Source: Myxococcota bacterium
GTDB taxonomy: Bacteria > Myxococcota_A > UBA9160 > UBA6930
Direction of reading: 5' to 3'
NCBI GenBank assembly: GCA_028285625.1
Contig: JANQOX010000014.1
Span: 248,001-312,000 of the forward strand
DNA length: 64,000 nt
Below the pieces are notes generated by a model. It did not search any database. It was not told the DNA's origin and worked only from the letters and a program-made list of their open reading frames with translations. Shown piece after piece: positions 17,025 to 25,522 of the stretch. Each line of letters begins with the position of its first letter. The stretch's first letter is position 1. Made by a program: the position numbers and the translations under genes.

Positions 17025-18365
17025 GTGGGGCCGCGAAAGCGCCGGGGCCTTCGCGCCCCTCCGTGCCTTCGCCGCGCGGTCGCGCTGGGCGGGGTGGTCG
17101 CGCTGGGCGCGGCGGTTGCCGTGGGTTGCCTCGTGTTCGCCCTCTCGGCGCAGGCGGGTCCTCGGCCGAACCGGGCGGAGTACGAGGCGTTCCGGGCGCG
17201 GCATCCCAAGGTGCTCGACCCGAACTACCTGCCGTTCATGACCTGGCCCCTCGAGGTCGGGGGCGACGAGCTGGAGGTCTTCTGCCACTGGAGGCCCGAG
17301 GACTTTCCGCTTCCGGTCCACGTGGCGCCGCCTCCGCCAGAGCTGGTGGCCGAGACCGACGAAATCCGGCCGCCGCCACCCGGCGCGTTCGTGATGGCGG
17401 TGATGCGCGCTCTGGCCATCTGGCACCGTGATCTGGATGGAATGGTCTCGTTTCAGGCCGTGGACGACCCGGCCAAGGCCCGGCTTCGCATCGCCCTCCT
17501 GGGTGAGCCCGCCGAGGCCCACGCCGACAAGGCGGTGCTGGGCACCGCGCGCATCGGCGGAGGCTGCGAGGCGCTCTCGGATGTGACGGACGACGGCCAA
17601 CTGGTGGTTCGCTTCGACGTGTCCGATCTGCGCATCCACATCGCCGACGAGCACGGGCTGCTGCTGCCCGACCAGGTGGAGAAGGTCGCGCTGCACGAGA
17701 TCGGTCACGCCCTGGGGATGCCGGCCCACAGCCCGATCCCGGCGGATCTCATGTACGCCGTCGCCCGCGATCGCATCCCGCGCGACGGCCTCGGCGCCCA
17801 GGACGTGAACTCGTTTCTCTCGCTCTACGCGATGCCGAGTGGCACGGTCTACCGCGGGCCCGGCGGTGACGTGGAGCCCGAGTCGGGCCCCCTGCAGCCC
17901 AAGGGCCCGCCCCGCCTCTCGCTCGCTCCGCATGTGGACGTCGGGCTCGGTTTCGAGATCCAGACCCCGCGCGGCTGGACGCGCGTCCCGACGCCGTACG
18001 GAGTCGTGGCCGTCGACGGCGTGACCTGGGACTTCGAGAGTTCGATCCAGGTGGTGGTGCGGCGCTTCGAGGGCCTCGACGCGTACCTGGAGCGCCACGG
18101 GCCGGTGCACCTGGCCGACTCGAGCGTTCGCGAGCTCACCGACCTCACCCTCGCCGGTCGGCCGGCGAAGCACATGGTTCTCGAGACCCGCCGCGAGACG
18201 ATCGAAGAGCTCACCTTCGTCGAGAGCGGCGACGGGCGCGTGATGGTGCTGATCGCCGAAGCTCCGGCCGAGACCTACGACGCCTGGGCGCCGTGGTTTC
18301 TCGCCACGCGCGAGTCGCTCGAGGTGACCGGCGCCGAAGGCAACCGCGACTACCGCGAGCGTTAG
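17025..18365 (+). CDS. Anchored matrixin-like zinc metalloprotease
   Basis: A 446-residue protein with an N-terminal hydrophobic anchor or signal (VALGGVVALGAAVAVGCLVFAL). The protease domain carries HEIGHALGMPAHS, the metzincin HExxHxxGxxH zinc motif, followed by ADLMY as the Met-turn. A second domain of ~150 residues after the Gly/Pro linker has no family I recognise. It starts directly after smpB, but relation to SmpB is unlikely. Substrate unknown; location outside the cytoplasm is inferred from the anchor. Confidence 0.85.
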   Translation: MGPRKRRGLRAPPCLRRAVALGGVVALGAAVAVGCLVFALSAQAGPRPNRAEYEAFRARHPKVLDPNYLPFMTWPLEVGGDELEVFCHWRPEDFPLPVHVAPPPPELVAETDEIRPPPPGAFVMAVMRALAIWHRDLDGMVSFQAVDDPAKARLRIALLGEPAEAHADKAVLGTARIGGGCEALSDVTDDGQLVVRFDVSDLRIHIADEHGLLLPDQVEKVALHEIGHALGMPAHSPIPADLMYAVARDRIPRDGLGAQDVNSFLSLYAMPSGTVYRGPGGDVEPESGPLQPKGPPRLSLAPHVDVGLGFEIQTPRGWTRVPTPYGVVAVDGVTWDFESSIQVVVRRFEGLDAYLERHGPVHLADSSVRELTDLTLAGRPAKHMVLETRRETIEELTFVESGDGRVMVLIAEAPAETYDAWAPWFLATRESLEVTGAEGNRDYRER

Positions 18366-18366
18366 C

Positions 18367-18390
18367 GCCAGGCCAGCGCCCTAGCCTGGC
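18367..18390. terminator. Weak hairpin between convergent genes
   Basis: Seven-base arms (GCCAGGC and GCCTGGC) with a 10-base loop lie between the stop codons of the matrixin-like and hydroxylase genes. It is a plausible bidirectional terminator but weak. Confidence 0.35.
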
Positions 18391-19289
18391 CGCGAAGCCT
18401 GCGCGCTCGCGCCGGCGCGTTCGAGCCGTCGCCAGCGGAAGGGCGCCAGCAGGTTGCCCACGTAGCCGGTAGGAAAGCCCGGGGGCCCCGCCATGCCGAC
18501 GGCCTCGGGCGGCTCGCGGTCGCTGGGCAGGTAGCGCGTGCCGAACACGATGTCCCAGAGGATCAGGTTGCCGCCGTAGTTGTGGTTCGACGTGGTCGGG
18601 TCGGGGGCGTGGTGCCAGCGGTGGAGCTCGGCCATGCTGAACACCCAGTTGAGCAGGCCGAGCCGCACGGGCACGTTCGCATGCTGGTACGCGCCGTGCA
18701 CCGCCGAGAAGAGGTTCACCAGCGCGAGCACCGGCGCGCTGGCGCCGAGCAGGGCGAGGGGCACGAGCTTCACCGTGCCCACGACGAAGACGTCGATCGG
18801 GTGGAAGCGCGCGGCGTTCAGCCAATAGAGGCGTGTCGCGCTGTGATGGGTCGCGTGGAATCGCCAGAGCCAGGGGATCTCGTGCATGGCTCGGTGTGCC
18901 GAGTACTCCACGAGTTCCGCCACGACGAGCGCGAGCGGTAGCTGCAGCAGCAGCGGCCAGGAGCCCGGCCAAAGGCCCAGGCCGACTCCATCGGACAGGG
19001 CGGCGGCCGCCCAGGTCGTGGCGGCGAGCAGCGGAGGCGCCAGCAATGCGTTCACGACGCCGTTGGTGACCATCAGGCTCACGTCCGTCCGAAGGTCGCC
19101 CTGCGAGTGCAACCAGCGCGCGTGCAGGGGTGCCAGCCGCTCGGCCACGGCCAGGAAGACGAACGCGAACAGGGTGCCGGGCCCGATGGCGAGGCCCGGG
19201 TCGACCCCGCGCCCGAGGAGCCAGACCGTCCCGAGGGTCGTCACGGTGATCAGGAACGGAAAGCCTGCCACCGCCAGTACGCCTCTCAT
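18381..19289 (-). CDS. Fatty acid hydroxylase / sterol desaturase family membrane enzyme
   Basis: A 302-residue polytopic protein with the di-iron histidine boxes of the family: EYSAHRAMHE, FHATHHSA and ELHRWHHAPD. Four or so TM helices surround them. Members hydroxylate or desaturate lipids, sterols or carotenoids using oxygen. A C-terminal basic tail is unremarkable. It follows the nitronate monooxygenase gene by 25 bases on the same strand and may be co-transcribed. The substrate cannot be deduced. Confidence 0.92.
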   Translation of the reverse strand: MRGVLAVAGFPFLITVTTLGTVWLLGRGVDPGLAIGPGTLFAFVFLAVAERLAPLHARWLHSQGDLRTDVSLMVTNGVVNALLAPPLLAATTWAAAALSDGVGLGLWPGSWPLLLQLPLALVVAELVEYSAHRAMHEIPWLWRFHATHHSATRLYWLNAARFHPIDVFVVGTVKLVPLALLGASAPVLALVNLFSAVHGAYQHANVPVRLGLLNWVFSMAELHRWHHAPDPTTSNHNYGGNLILWDIVFGTRYLPSDREPPEAVGMAGPPGFPTGYVGNLLAPFRWRRLERAGASAQASRPG

Positions 19290-19314
19290 CCGGAGCGCGC
19301 GGCGAGCCCGCGGA

Positions 19315-20433
19315 TCATCCCGGGAGCAGCGTATTCAGGCGTTCGACGGCCTCGAGATAGTCGTCGACCATCGCCATCACGACCTCTCGCGTCGACTGGA
19401 CCTCGTTGATCTGACCCACCACCTGGCCCACCGGGTTGAACGCGACCGGCTGGGCGTCCTTGCCGTAGCGGTGCACGCGGGCGATGGCGTTGGCGGTGAC
19501 CATGCCCTGGAGCGGCATGCCCAGCGGGTCGGGCGTGTCCTCCCGTCCCCAGGCCTCGGTCCACTCGTTCTTCAGCATGCGGCAGGGCTTGCCCGTCCAC
19601 GACCGCGAGCGGATCGTGTCCTCGCTGGTGGCGTCGAGGTAGCTCTGGCGCTGGGGCGGCTCGGCCGCGGCTTCTTCGACCGTCAGCCAGAGCGACCCGG
19701 TCCAGACGCCGGCCGCACCCATGGCGAGGGCCGCGGCCATCTGACGCCCGGTGCCCACACCCCCGGCGGCGAGCATCGGCGTCGGCGCGACGGCTTCGGC
19801 GATCTGCGGCCACAGCACGACGCTGCCGATGTCGCCCGTGTGCCCGCCACCCTCACCGCCCTGGGCGATGATGATGTCGACGCCGGCTTCCTTGTGGCGG
19901 CGTGCCTGCTTGAGGCGCCCGCAGAGCGCCGCGACCAGGCGACCCGACTCGTGGATGTGATCGATCACGTCCTTCGGCGGTGTCCCCAGCGCATTCGCGA
20001 TCAGGCGACACTTCTCGTGGCCGAGCGCGATGTCCACCTGCGGAGTGGCCGTGGCCTCGGTCCAGCCCAGCAGCTCGTTGCGCTCCTGGCCTGCCGGAAG
20101 TTCGGGGACGCCGTGATCGGAGAGCAGCTTCTCCACGAAGTCGCGGTGCTGCTGCGGGACCATGGCCTTGAGCTGTGCCTCGAGCTTCTCGGGGTCGAGC
20201 TCGCCCATGCCCTCGTATTTGCCCGGGATCACCACGTCGATGCCGTAGGGCTTGTCGCCGATGTGCTCGTCGATCCATTTGAGCTCCATCTCGATCTCTT
20301 CGTTGGTGAAGCCCACCACGCCCAGCACGCCGAAGCCGCCGGCCTTGCTCACCTCGACGACGACGTCTCGGCAGTGGGTGAAGGCGAAGATCGGAAACTC
20401 GATCCCCAGTCGGTCGCAAAGCTCGGTATGCAA
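19315..20433 (-). CDS. Nitronate monooxygenase-like flavoprotein
   Basis: A 372-residue TIM-barrel FMN enzyme. The start (LCDRLGIEFPIFAF), SKAGGFGVLGVVGF, the IIAQGGEGGGHTGDIGS loop and MLAAGGVGTGRQMAAAL are hallmarks of the nitronate monooxygenase / 2-nitropropane dioxygenase family. In this genome type such paralogues often serve in lipid or xenobiotic oxidation, so the true substrate may not be a nitronate. Divergent from the metallophosphatase gene by 60 bases. Confidence 0.88.
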   Translation of the reverse strand: MHTELCDRLGIEFPIFAFTHCRDVVVEVSKAGGFGVLGVVGFTNEEIEMELKWIDEHIGDKPYGIDVVIPGKYEGMGELDPEKLEAQLKAMVPQQHRDFVEKLLSDHGVPELPAGQERNELLGWTEATATPQVDIALGHEKCRLIANALGTPPKDVIDHIHESGRLVAALCGRLKQARRHKEAGVDIIIAQGGEGGGHTGDIGSVVLWPQIAEAVAPTPMLAAGGVGTGRQMAAALAMGAAGVWTGSLWLTVEEAAAEPPQRQSYLDATSEDTIRSRSWTGKPCRMLKNEWTEAWGREDTPDPLGMPLQGMVTANAIARVHRYGKDAQPVAFNPVGQVVGQINEVQSTREVVMAMVDDYLEAVERLNTLLPG

Positions 20434-20493
20434 GGTCTTCTCCGTGGATCCTGGCGTGGCGAAGAAGAGATCCTAGCCTCTCCCAGGCCCGCC

Positions 20494-21540
20494 ATGCGAC
20501 GCTCCCGAGTGCTTCTACCGCTCCTCGCGGGGTCTGCCCTGGCGATCGTCTGTGTCGGATGGGCCCTGCTGCCGGTGCCCGCGCTCGGGGCGCCCGCGCT
20601 GCTCGCGACCGGCGACACGGGCCAGCCCCCCGATGCGCGCCTGGGTGCGAACCGCCAGCGCCTCGTGGCGAAGGCCATGGAGCGCAGTCACCGCGAGGCC
20701 CCGGTATCGGGCCTGGTGTTGCTCGGGGACAACTTCTACCCCGACGGCCTGCGCGAGCGCGAGTTCAAGGACCGGCTCCGGTTCAACGTCGTCCGGCCGT
20801 ACTGCATCTTCATGCGCTTCACCCAGCGCGGAGAGGGCAGCATGGAGGAGGCCTGTCCGCTCGACCCCGACGAACGGCTGCCTGTGCCGGTCTACGCGGT
20901 GCTCGGCAATCACGACTACAAGGAGAAGGAGAGCCCACTCCTGCAGCGCAAGCGCATCCCCGAGTACCTCGACAACTGGACGATGCCCGGGGGACTCGTC
21001 GATGTGGTCGAGCTCGGCGGCGGCGTCAGCCTGATCCTGCTGCAATCGATGGAGATCGTGCACGGCGACTCCGGCGCCGACCTGCGCCGCGCGCTGGCCG
21101 AGTCGCGCGGTCCCTGGCGCATCCTGGCCGCGCACCACCCGCTGGTGGACCCCGGTCGCGGCTACGACCGCGACTACGCACGACTGGTTCAGCGCATCGT
21201 GGGTTCGTCCGGAGTGCCCGTGCAGCTCTACCTGGCCGGCCACGAACACAACCTCCAGGCCTTTCGCGGCGAGGGCGCAGTGGCGGGTCTGCACCTGGTG
21301 ATCGGCAGCGGGGGCGACATCCGCGAACTCTCCGAGGGCGATGACGAGCCGCTGTATGCGGCCGAGTCACTCGGGTTCGCGCGCATCGAGCTGGTGAGCG
21401 ACGGGGCCGAGACCGCGCGGCTGCGCGCCGTCGTCTACGAGGTGTCCGGCGGCGTGCCGGGCTTCGGCGTGCGCAAGCGCCCGGCGGCGGCGTTCAGCGT
21501 GGGGATCGACGGCGACGTGCGCGTCGAAGAGGCGCGCTAG
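20494..21540 (+). CDS. Exported metallophosphoesterase (purple acid phosphatase-like)
   Basis: A 348-residue protein with an N-terminal signal or anchor (LLAGSALAIVCVGWALL). The calcineurin-like metal motifs are present in order: ATGDTGQ (GDxG), LLGDNFYPDG (GDN), VLGNHDY (GNHD), AAHHPL, and LAGHEHNLQ. It hydrolyses a phosphoester outside the cytoplasm; the nearest relatives by motif spacing are tartrate-resistant acid phosphatases. The ORF continues far upstream in frame, but the first 530 codons are antisense to real genes, so the ATG at 20494 is right. Confidence 0.9.
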   Translation: MRRSRVLLPLLAGSALAIVCVGWALLPVPALGAPALLATGDTGQPPDARLGANRQRLVAKAMERSHREAPVSGLVLLGDNFYPDGLREREFKDRLRFNVVRPYCIFMRFTQRGEGSMEEACPLDPDERLPVPVYAVLGNHDYKEKESPLLQRKRIPEYLDNWTMPGGLVDVVELGGGVSLILLQSMEIVHGDSGADLRRALAESRGPWRILAAHHPLVDPGRGYDRDYARLVQRIVGSSGVPVQLYLAGHEHNLQAFRGEGAVAGLHLVIGSGGDIRELSEGDDEPLYAAESLGFARIELVSDGAETARLRAVVYEVSGGVPGFGVRKRPAAAFSVGIDGDVRVEEAR

Positions 21541-21556
21541 GCGCGGCGAGCGCCGA

Positions 21557-22876
21557 TCAGTGCCCGTGGCCCGCGTGCGGGTCGTCGGGGTCGGGCTCAC
21601 GGGGCGCGGGAAGCGCCGCGAAGGCCGGATGGTGCGGGTCGCCCTCGGCGAGCGAGAGCGCGTACACCAGGGTGAGGCTCGCGGGCGCGCGGCGATCGTT
21701 GATCACCACGAACGGCGTGCCGCGGATGCCGTGCCGGGACGCGAGCGTGACGTCCTCGCGCAGCTTGCGCTCGGTCTCGTCCGAAGCGAGGCAGGGCTCC
21801 AGCTCGTCGCCGCGCAAGGCCGTGGCCAGCGCACGCACTTCGCCCTCGGTCGCCTCGGCGCCCTCCTCGTAGAGGGTGCGCTCGAAGGCGGCCGCACCGG
21901 GGTGCGTCTCGACGCAAAGGCGCGCTCGCGCCAGCAGGCATCGCAGCCCGTCGCCGGCCTTGGGGAGCATGGGGTTGCAGGCCCCGTCGAGCGGGAATAC
22001 GCGCGGTGCCACGGCGACCGACCCGGGAGGCACGATGCGAAGGAGGCGCTCGAGGCCCTCGTGGTACTGCGCGCAGTGCGGGCAGGTCGAGTCGGTCCAG
22101 ACCGTGACCTGGACCGGTGCGTGGATCGAGCCCTGAAGCGCCCGCGGCTCGGCGGCGAACGCGTCCGCCTGCTGCCACTGGTGCAGCGCGTCGCTCACGC
22201 GCTGCTGCTCTTCGGGAGCGAGGCCGGCCAGAAAGCTCGTCAGCTCGATGCGCTCGGTGGCGGCACCCGCCTCGGGCGGCGGCGCGAAACGCGCGGTGGG
22301 CGGCGGCGTTTCCGGGGCGAGCAGACGCATGGCCAACACCAGGCCCGCTGCGGCGAGCGCCGCAGTCGAGCCGCCGGGGACGAGCTGCGTAGGCGGCGCG
22401 GTGCGCGCGCCGAGCCCGACGCAGGCGGCGACGCCCAGGACCAGGGCGTAGGTCACGCTGCAGCTCACGCACCAGCCGCCCTCGACGAGGCTCACGCCGG
22501 CAAAGCCCAGGACCGAAGCCACGCCGATCGCCGTCGCGCACGCGAGTCCCGACCATGCGGGGTCGGCGCTGCCACCCGAGCGGAGTCGCCAGGCCGCAGT
22601 GAAGGCGAGGCCCGCTGCGACCAGCCCCCAGACCACGCCGAGCGCGGCGACGGGCACGCCGGCCAGCGTGGCCACGGCCGCGGCGAACGGACCGTCCCAG
22701 AGGTCGGCGCACGAGTCCCCGCCCAGTGGGCAGAACGCTTCGCCGCCGCTGCGGCTGATGCGCAGCTGCTGCCACAGGAACCCGGCCCAGAGGGCCGACG
22801 CCAGCGACAACGCGCCGGCTAGGAGCAGGACGACGAGCGGCGGTGATGCCGGCTTCGGGCTTTCGCGTCGGGCCAC
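21557..22876 (-). CDS. VKOR-DsbA fusion: membrane disulfide-bond generator
   Basis: A 439-residue fusion. The N-terminal ~190 residues have five TM helices and the vitamin K epoxide reductase cysteines: Cys49 and Cys56 (loop pair) and the active pair WCVSC (Cys136, Cys139). The C-terminal half is a DsbA/thioredoxin-like domain with CPHC (Cys265, Cys268) and a cis-Pro region GTPFVVIND. VKOR uses quinone to reoxidise its attached thioredoxin, replacing DsbB plus DsbA. GTG start 7 bases after the UbiA gene stop suggests one transcript. A His-rich end (HAGHGH) is present. Confidence 0.92.
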   Translation of the reverse strand: MARRESPKPASPPLVVLLLAGALSLASALWAGFLWQQLRISRSGGEAFCPLGGDSCADLWDGPFAAAVATLAGVPVAALGVVWGLVAAGLAFTAAWRLRSGGSADPAWSGLACATAIGVASVLGFAGVSLVEGGWCVSCSVTYALVLGVAACVGLGARTAPPTQLVPGGSTAALAAAGLVLAMRLLAPETPPPTARFAPPPEAGAATERIELTSFLAGLAPEEQQRVSDALHQWQQADAFAAEPRALQGSIHAPVQVTVWTDSTCPHCAQYHEGLERLLRIVPPGSVAVAPRVFPLDGACNPMLPKAGDGLRCLLARARLCVETHPGAAAFERTLYEEGAEATEGEVRALATALRGDELEPCLASDETERKLREDVTLASRHGIRGTPFVVINDRRAPASLTLVYALSLAEGDPHHPAFAALPAPREPDPDDPHAGHGH

Positions 22877-22883
22877 GGGCTGG

Positions 22884-23882
22884 CTAGAGCCGCGAGATCA
22901 CCACGTCGGCCACCAGGCCGACGAGGAAGAAGGCGCCGAAGCGCCGGGTGTACCAGAATGCGGCCGCCACCATGTAGAGCGGCCAGACGCCCTGGGGAAG
23001 GTCGTCGGGCGCTTCGCTCGGTCGCGGCGAGCCGTAGACCTGGAAGACGCGCTTCAGCGACGGCGCCGCCAGCAGCACGACCAGCATGGCCGGCGTGAAG
23101 TAGCCCGTGGCCACCAGATAGACCACGACACCGAGCTGCGCGATCAGCATGGCGATGACCGTCGCGCGCGAGAGCCGCTCGCCGAGGATCACGGGCAGGG
23201 TGTGGATGCCCTTCTCGCGGTCGGCTTCGAGCTTGTCGATGTGCTTGCCGAACAGCACCGCCGTGGGCCCGAGCGCGTAGGCGAGGCTGGCCACGGCCAC
23301 GTTGCCGCTCCAATTGCCGGTCACGACCAGGTAGGTACCCGCCACCATCAGCGGGCCCCACACGGCCAGCACTGCGGGCTCGCCGAGGCCGATGTACTTG
23401 AGAGGCCAGGTGTAGAAGAGCACGAAGAAGGCGCCGGCACCGAGGAGCCAGAGCACCGGCGTACCGCCCTGCAAGACCAGGTAGACGCCGATGGCCAGGG
23501 CCGCGAGGCCCGTGATGGCGGCGTAGGTCATGAGCTGGCCCACCGAAAGGAAGCCGTCTTCGACGGTCTGCGGGCCGTACTGGGTGCGGAAGTAGTTGCC
23601 CTGGTCGACGCCCTTCCAGTGGTCGGTGAGGTCGTTGATCAGATTGTTCGTGGCGTGCGCGAGGCAGAGCCCGAGCGTCGCCAGGACCCACAGCAGCGGG
23701 TCGAAGGCGGCATCCTTCAGGGCCAGGGCGCCCGCGAAGGCGGCCGACGTGAAGGTCATGATGATCACGGCGGACCGGCTCGCGATCAGCCAGCGCGAGA
23801 CCAGGTCGAGCCCGTCCCACTCCTCTTTCGAGATGCGCGGCATCACGGTCAGGGCCTTCTGCCACATGGCGACGTTGGGCAT
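22884..23882 (-). CDS. UbiA-family prenyltransferase
   Basis: A 332-residue polytopic protein with 8-9 TM helices. The first Asp-rich motif is NNLINDLTDHWKGVD and the second GKHIDKLEADREKG, which bind the Mg-diphosphate of the prenyl donor. It resembles MenA-like members, but no quinone pathway genes adjoin it. ATG start with GGAGG upstream. Co-transcription with the quinone-dependent VKOR-DsbA gene is suggestive but may be coincidental. Confidence 0.9.
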   Translation of the reverse strand: MPNVAMWQKALTVMPRISKEEWDGLDLVSRWLIASRSAVIIMTFTSAAFAGALALKDAAFDPLLWVLATLGLCLAHATNNLINDLTDHWKGVDQGNYFRTQYGPQTVEDGFLSVGQLMTYAAITGLAALAIGVYLVLQGGTPVLWLLGAGAFFVLFYTWPLKYIGLGEPAVLAVWGPLMVAGTYLVVTGNWSGNVAVASLAYALGPTAVLFGKHIDKLEADREKGIHTLPVILGERLSRATVIAMLIAQLGVVVYLVATGYFTPAMLVVLLAAPSLKRVFQVYGSPRPSEAPDDLPQGVWPLYMVAAAFWYTRRFGAFFLVGLVADVVISRL

Positions 23883-24007
23883 GGGAACCTCCGGGGACCG
23901 AGGTTAGCGATCGCCCCCGTCACCGCTGCCGGAGGTGCGGTGTCCTTGCCCGAATCGCCTCGGGGCCCGTAGCTGGTCTAGGATCGCCCCAGCCGAGGAG
24001 GACCCCC

Positions 24008-24640
24008 ATGCCCCGACTGCGCGAGGTACCGCGCGACGAAGCCCATCCGCTGGCCCAGGAGATCTACAAGATGCTCTTCGGGGACCGCGACCCGGTTGCC
24101 GAGCCCGGTACGGCCACCGGCACCCCCGGCAACTGGTGGACGGTCTTCGCCCAGGTGCCCGACTGCTTCGACCACGCCGTGTCCGGTTTCCGGTTCTACC
24201 GCAGCCCCGACCGCAAGCTCGACCCGGGCCTGCGCGAGCTCGGCCAGATGCGGGCCGGCTTTGCGCGCGGCAGCCAGTTCGTGTTCTCCCAGCACTGCAA
24301 GGGCGCGCGCGCCGTCGGCCTGTCCGAGGAGAAGATCGAGGCCATCCCGTCGTGGTCGGTGAGCGACGCCTACTCACCCGTCGAGCGTGCGGTACTCGCC
24401 TACACCGATGCGCTGGTGTTGGAAGGCGGCCGCGTGCCCGACGCCACGTTCGAAGCGCTCCGGGCCCACCTGTCGGAGGTGGAGATCCTCGAACTCACCT
24501 ACATCACCTGCCTGTACGAGATGCACGCCACCATGACCCGCGCGCTTCGTCTCGAGTACGACGACGTGGACGAGCGCGTGGTCGAGGTGCCCGCGCCAGG
24601 CGAGAGTTCGGCGGACGCCATGGCCGTCGTGGACGACTAG
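24008..24640 (+). CDS. Carboxymuconolactone decarboxylase/AhpD-like protein
   Basis: A 210-residue helical protein. The core FVFSQHCKGARAVGLSEEKI matches the CMD/AhpD helix pair, but the redox CxxC of AhpD is reduced to a single Cys, so peroxidase-type activity is doubtful. A typical late motif is AVLAYTDALVL. The ATG has a GAGGAGG ribosome site. It precedes cysE by 8 bases and is probably co-transcribed with it. Confidence 0.82.
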   Translation: MPRLREVPRDEAHPLAQEIYKMLFGDRDPVAEPGTATGTPGNWWTVFAQVPDCFDHAVSGFRFYRSPDRKLDPGLRELGQMRAGFARGSQFVFSQHCKGARAVGLSEEKIEAIPSWSVSDAYSPVERAVLAYTDALVLEGGRVPDATFEALRAHLSEVEILELTYITCLYEMHATMTRALRLEYDDVDERVVEVPAPGESSADAMAVVDD

Positions 24641-24648
24641 GCCGCACG

Positions 24649-25440
24649 ATGGCGAACGAGGACCCGCTCTGGACGGCGATCGGGCGCGAGGCCCGGCGCG
24701 AGGCCGAGCGCGAGCCGATCCTGGCGAGTGCGCTCCACGCGATCGTGCTCAACCACGCGACCCTCGAAGAGGCGCTCTCCTACCACCTGGCAGGGCTCCT
24801 GGCGGGCCACGCGCTGGCCGACATGGCGCTGCGCGAAGTGATCGAAGAGGCCTTCGCCGTGCCCGAGGTGGGGGCCGCGCTGCGCGCCGACCTGCGCGCG
24901 GTGCCCGAGCGTGACGCGGCGACCCAGGGACACCTGGCGCCGCTGCTCTACTACAAGGGGTTCCACGCCCTCGAGTCGTCGCGGGTGGCCCACTGGCTCT
25001 GGCAGCACGACCGCAAGACGCTGGCCCTGCACCTGCAGAGCCGCATCTCCCAGGCGTTCGCGCTCGACATCCACCCCGCGGCACGGATCGGCAAGGGCAT
25101 CTTCGTCGATCACGGCACCGGCATCGTGATCGGCGAGACCGCCGTGGTGGAGGACGACGTGTCCATGCTGCACGCCGTGACGCTCGGCGGTACGGGCAAG
25201 GAGACCGGCGATCGCCACCCGAAGATCCGTCGTGGCGTGCTCATCTCGGCCGGCGCCAAGGTGCTCGGCAACGTCGAGGTAGGGGAGGGCTCGAAGGTCG
25301 GCGCCGGAAGCGTCGTGCTCCAGGACGTGCCGCCGCACTCGACGGCGGTGGGCATTCCCGCACGCATCCTCGAGGGAGATCCGTCCCACGAGGCCGCCCT
25401 CGAGATGGACCAGAGCCTCCCGCTCGACTACGCGATCTAG
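24649..25440 (+). CDS. cysE: Serine O-acetyltransferase
   Basis: A 263-residue enzyme making O-acetylserine for cysteine synthesis. An N-terminal helical domain is followed by a left-handed beta-helix of hexapeptide repeats: IHPAARIGKGIFVDHGTGIV, TLGGTGKETGDRHPKI with the catalytic His/Asp, and IPARIL at the end. The full-length N-terminal domain shows it is CysE rather than a shorter acetyltransferase. Confidence 0.94.
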   Translation: MANEDPLWTAIGREARREAEREPILASALHAIVLNHATLEEALSYHLAGLLAGHALADMALREVIEEAFAVPEVGAALRADLRAVPERDAATQGHLAPLLYYKGFHALESSRVAHWLWQHDRKTLALHLQSRISQAFALDIHPAARIGKGIFVDHGTGIVIGETAVVEDDVSMLHAVTLGGTGKETGDRHPKIRRGVLISAGAKVLGNVEVGEGSKVGAGSVVLQDVPPHSTAVGIPARILEGDPSHEAALEMDQSLPLDYAI

Positions 25441-25522
25441 AGCGGAGCGTCCCGCCTCAGAGCGGAAGGTCTCGCGCGCTAGAGCGGAAGGTCTCCCGCG
25501 CTAGAGCGGAAGGTCTCCCGCG
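25437..25522. repeat. 22-bp tandem repeat covering the 3' end of the acyl-CoA dehydrogenase gene
   Basis: Two perfect 22-base units (CTAGAGCGGAAGGTCTCCCGCG at 25479 and 25501, 22 nt each as read) are preceded by one slightly diverged copy (about 25456-25478) and a more degenerate one beginning at the cysE stop (25437). Read on the minus strand each unit encodes a DLPL-stop end, so the repeat looks like tandem duplication of the dehydrogenase 3' end into the gap between two convergent genes. Confidence 0.85.

Noticed and set aside
17025..18365. Functional link between the matrixin-like protease and SmpB
   Set aside because: Only adjacency supports it; the protease is exported and SmpB is cytosolic.
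18886..20493. Upstream in-frame extension of the metallophosphoesterase
   Set aside because: It runs antisense through the hydroxylase and nitronate monooxygenase genes; the signal peptide defines the ATG at 20494.
25437..25522. CRISPR-like short repeats
   Set aside because: Units are adjacent with no spacers, and they correspond to the end of a coding sequence.
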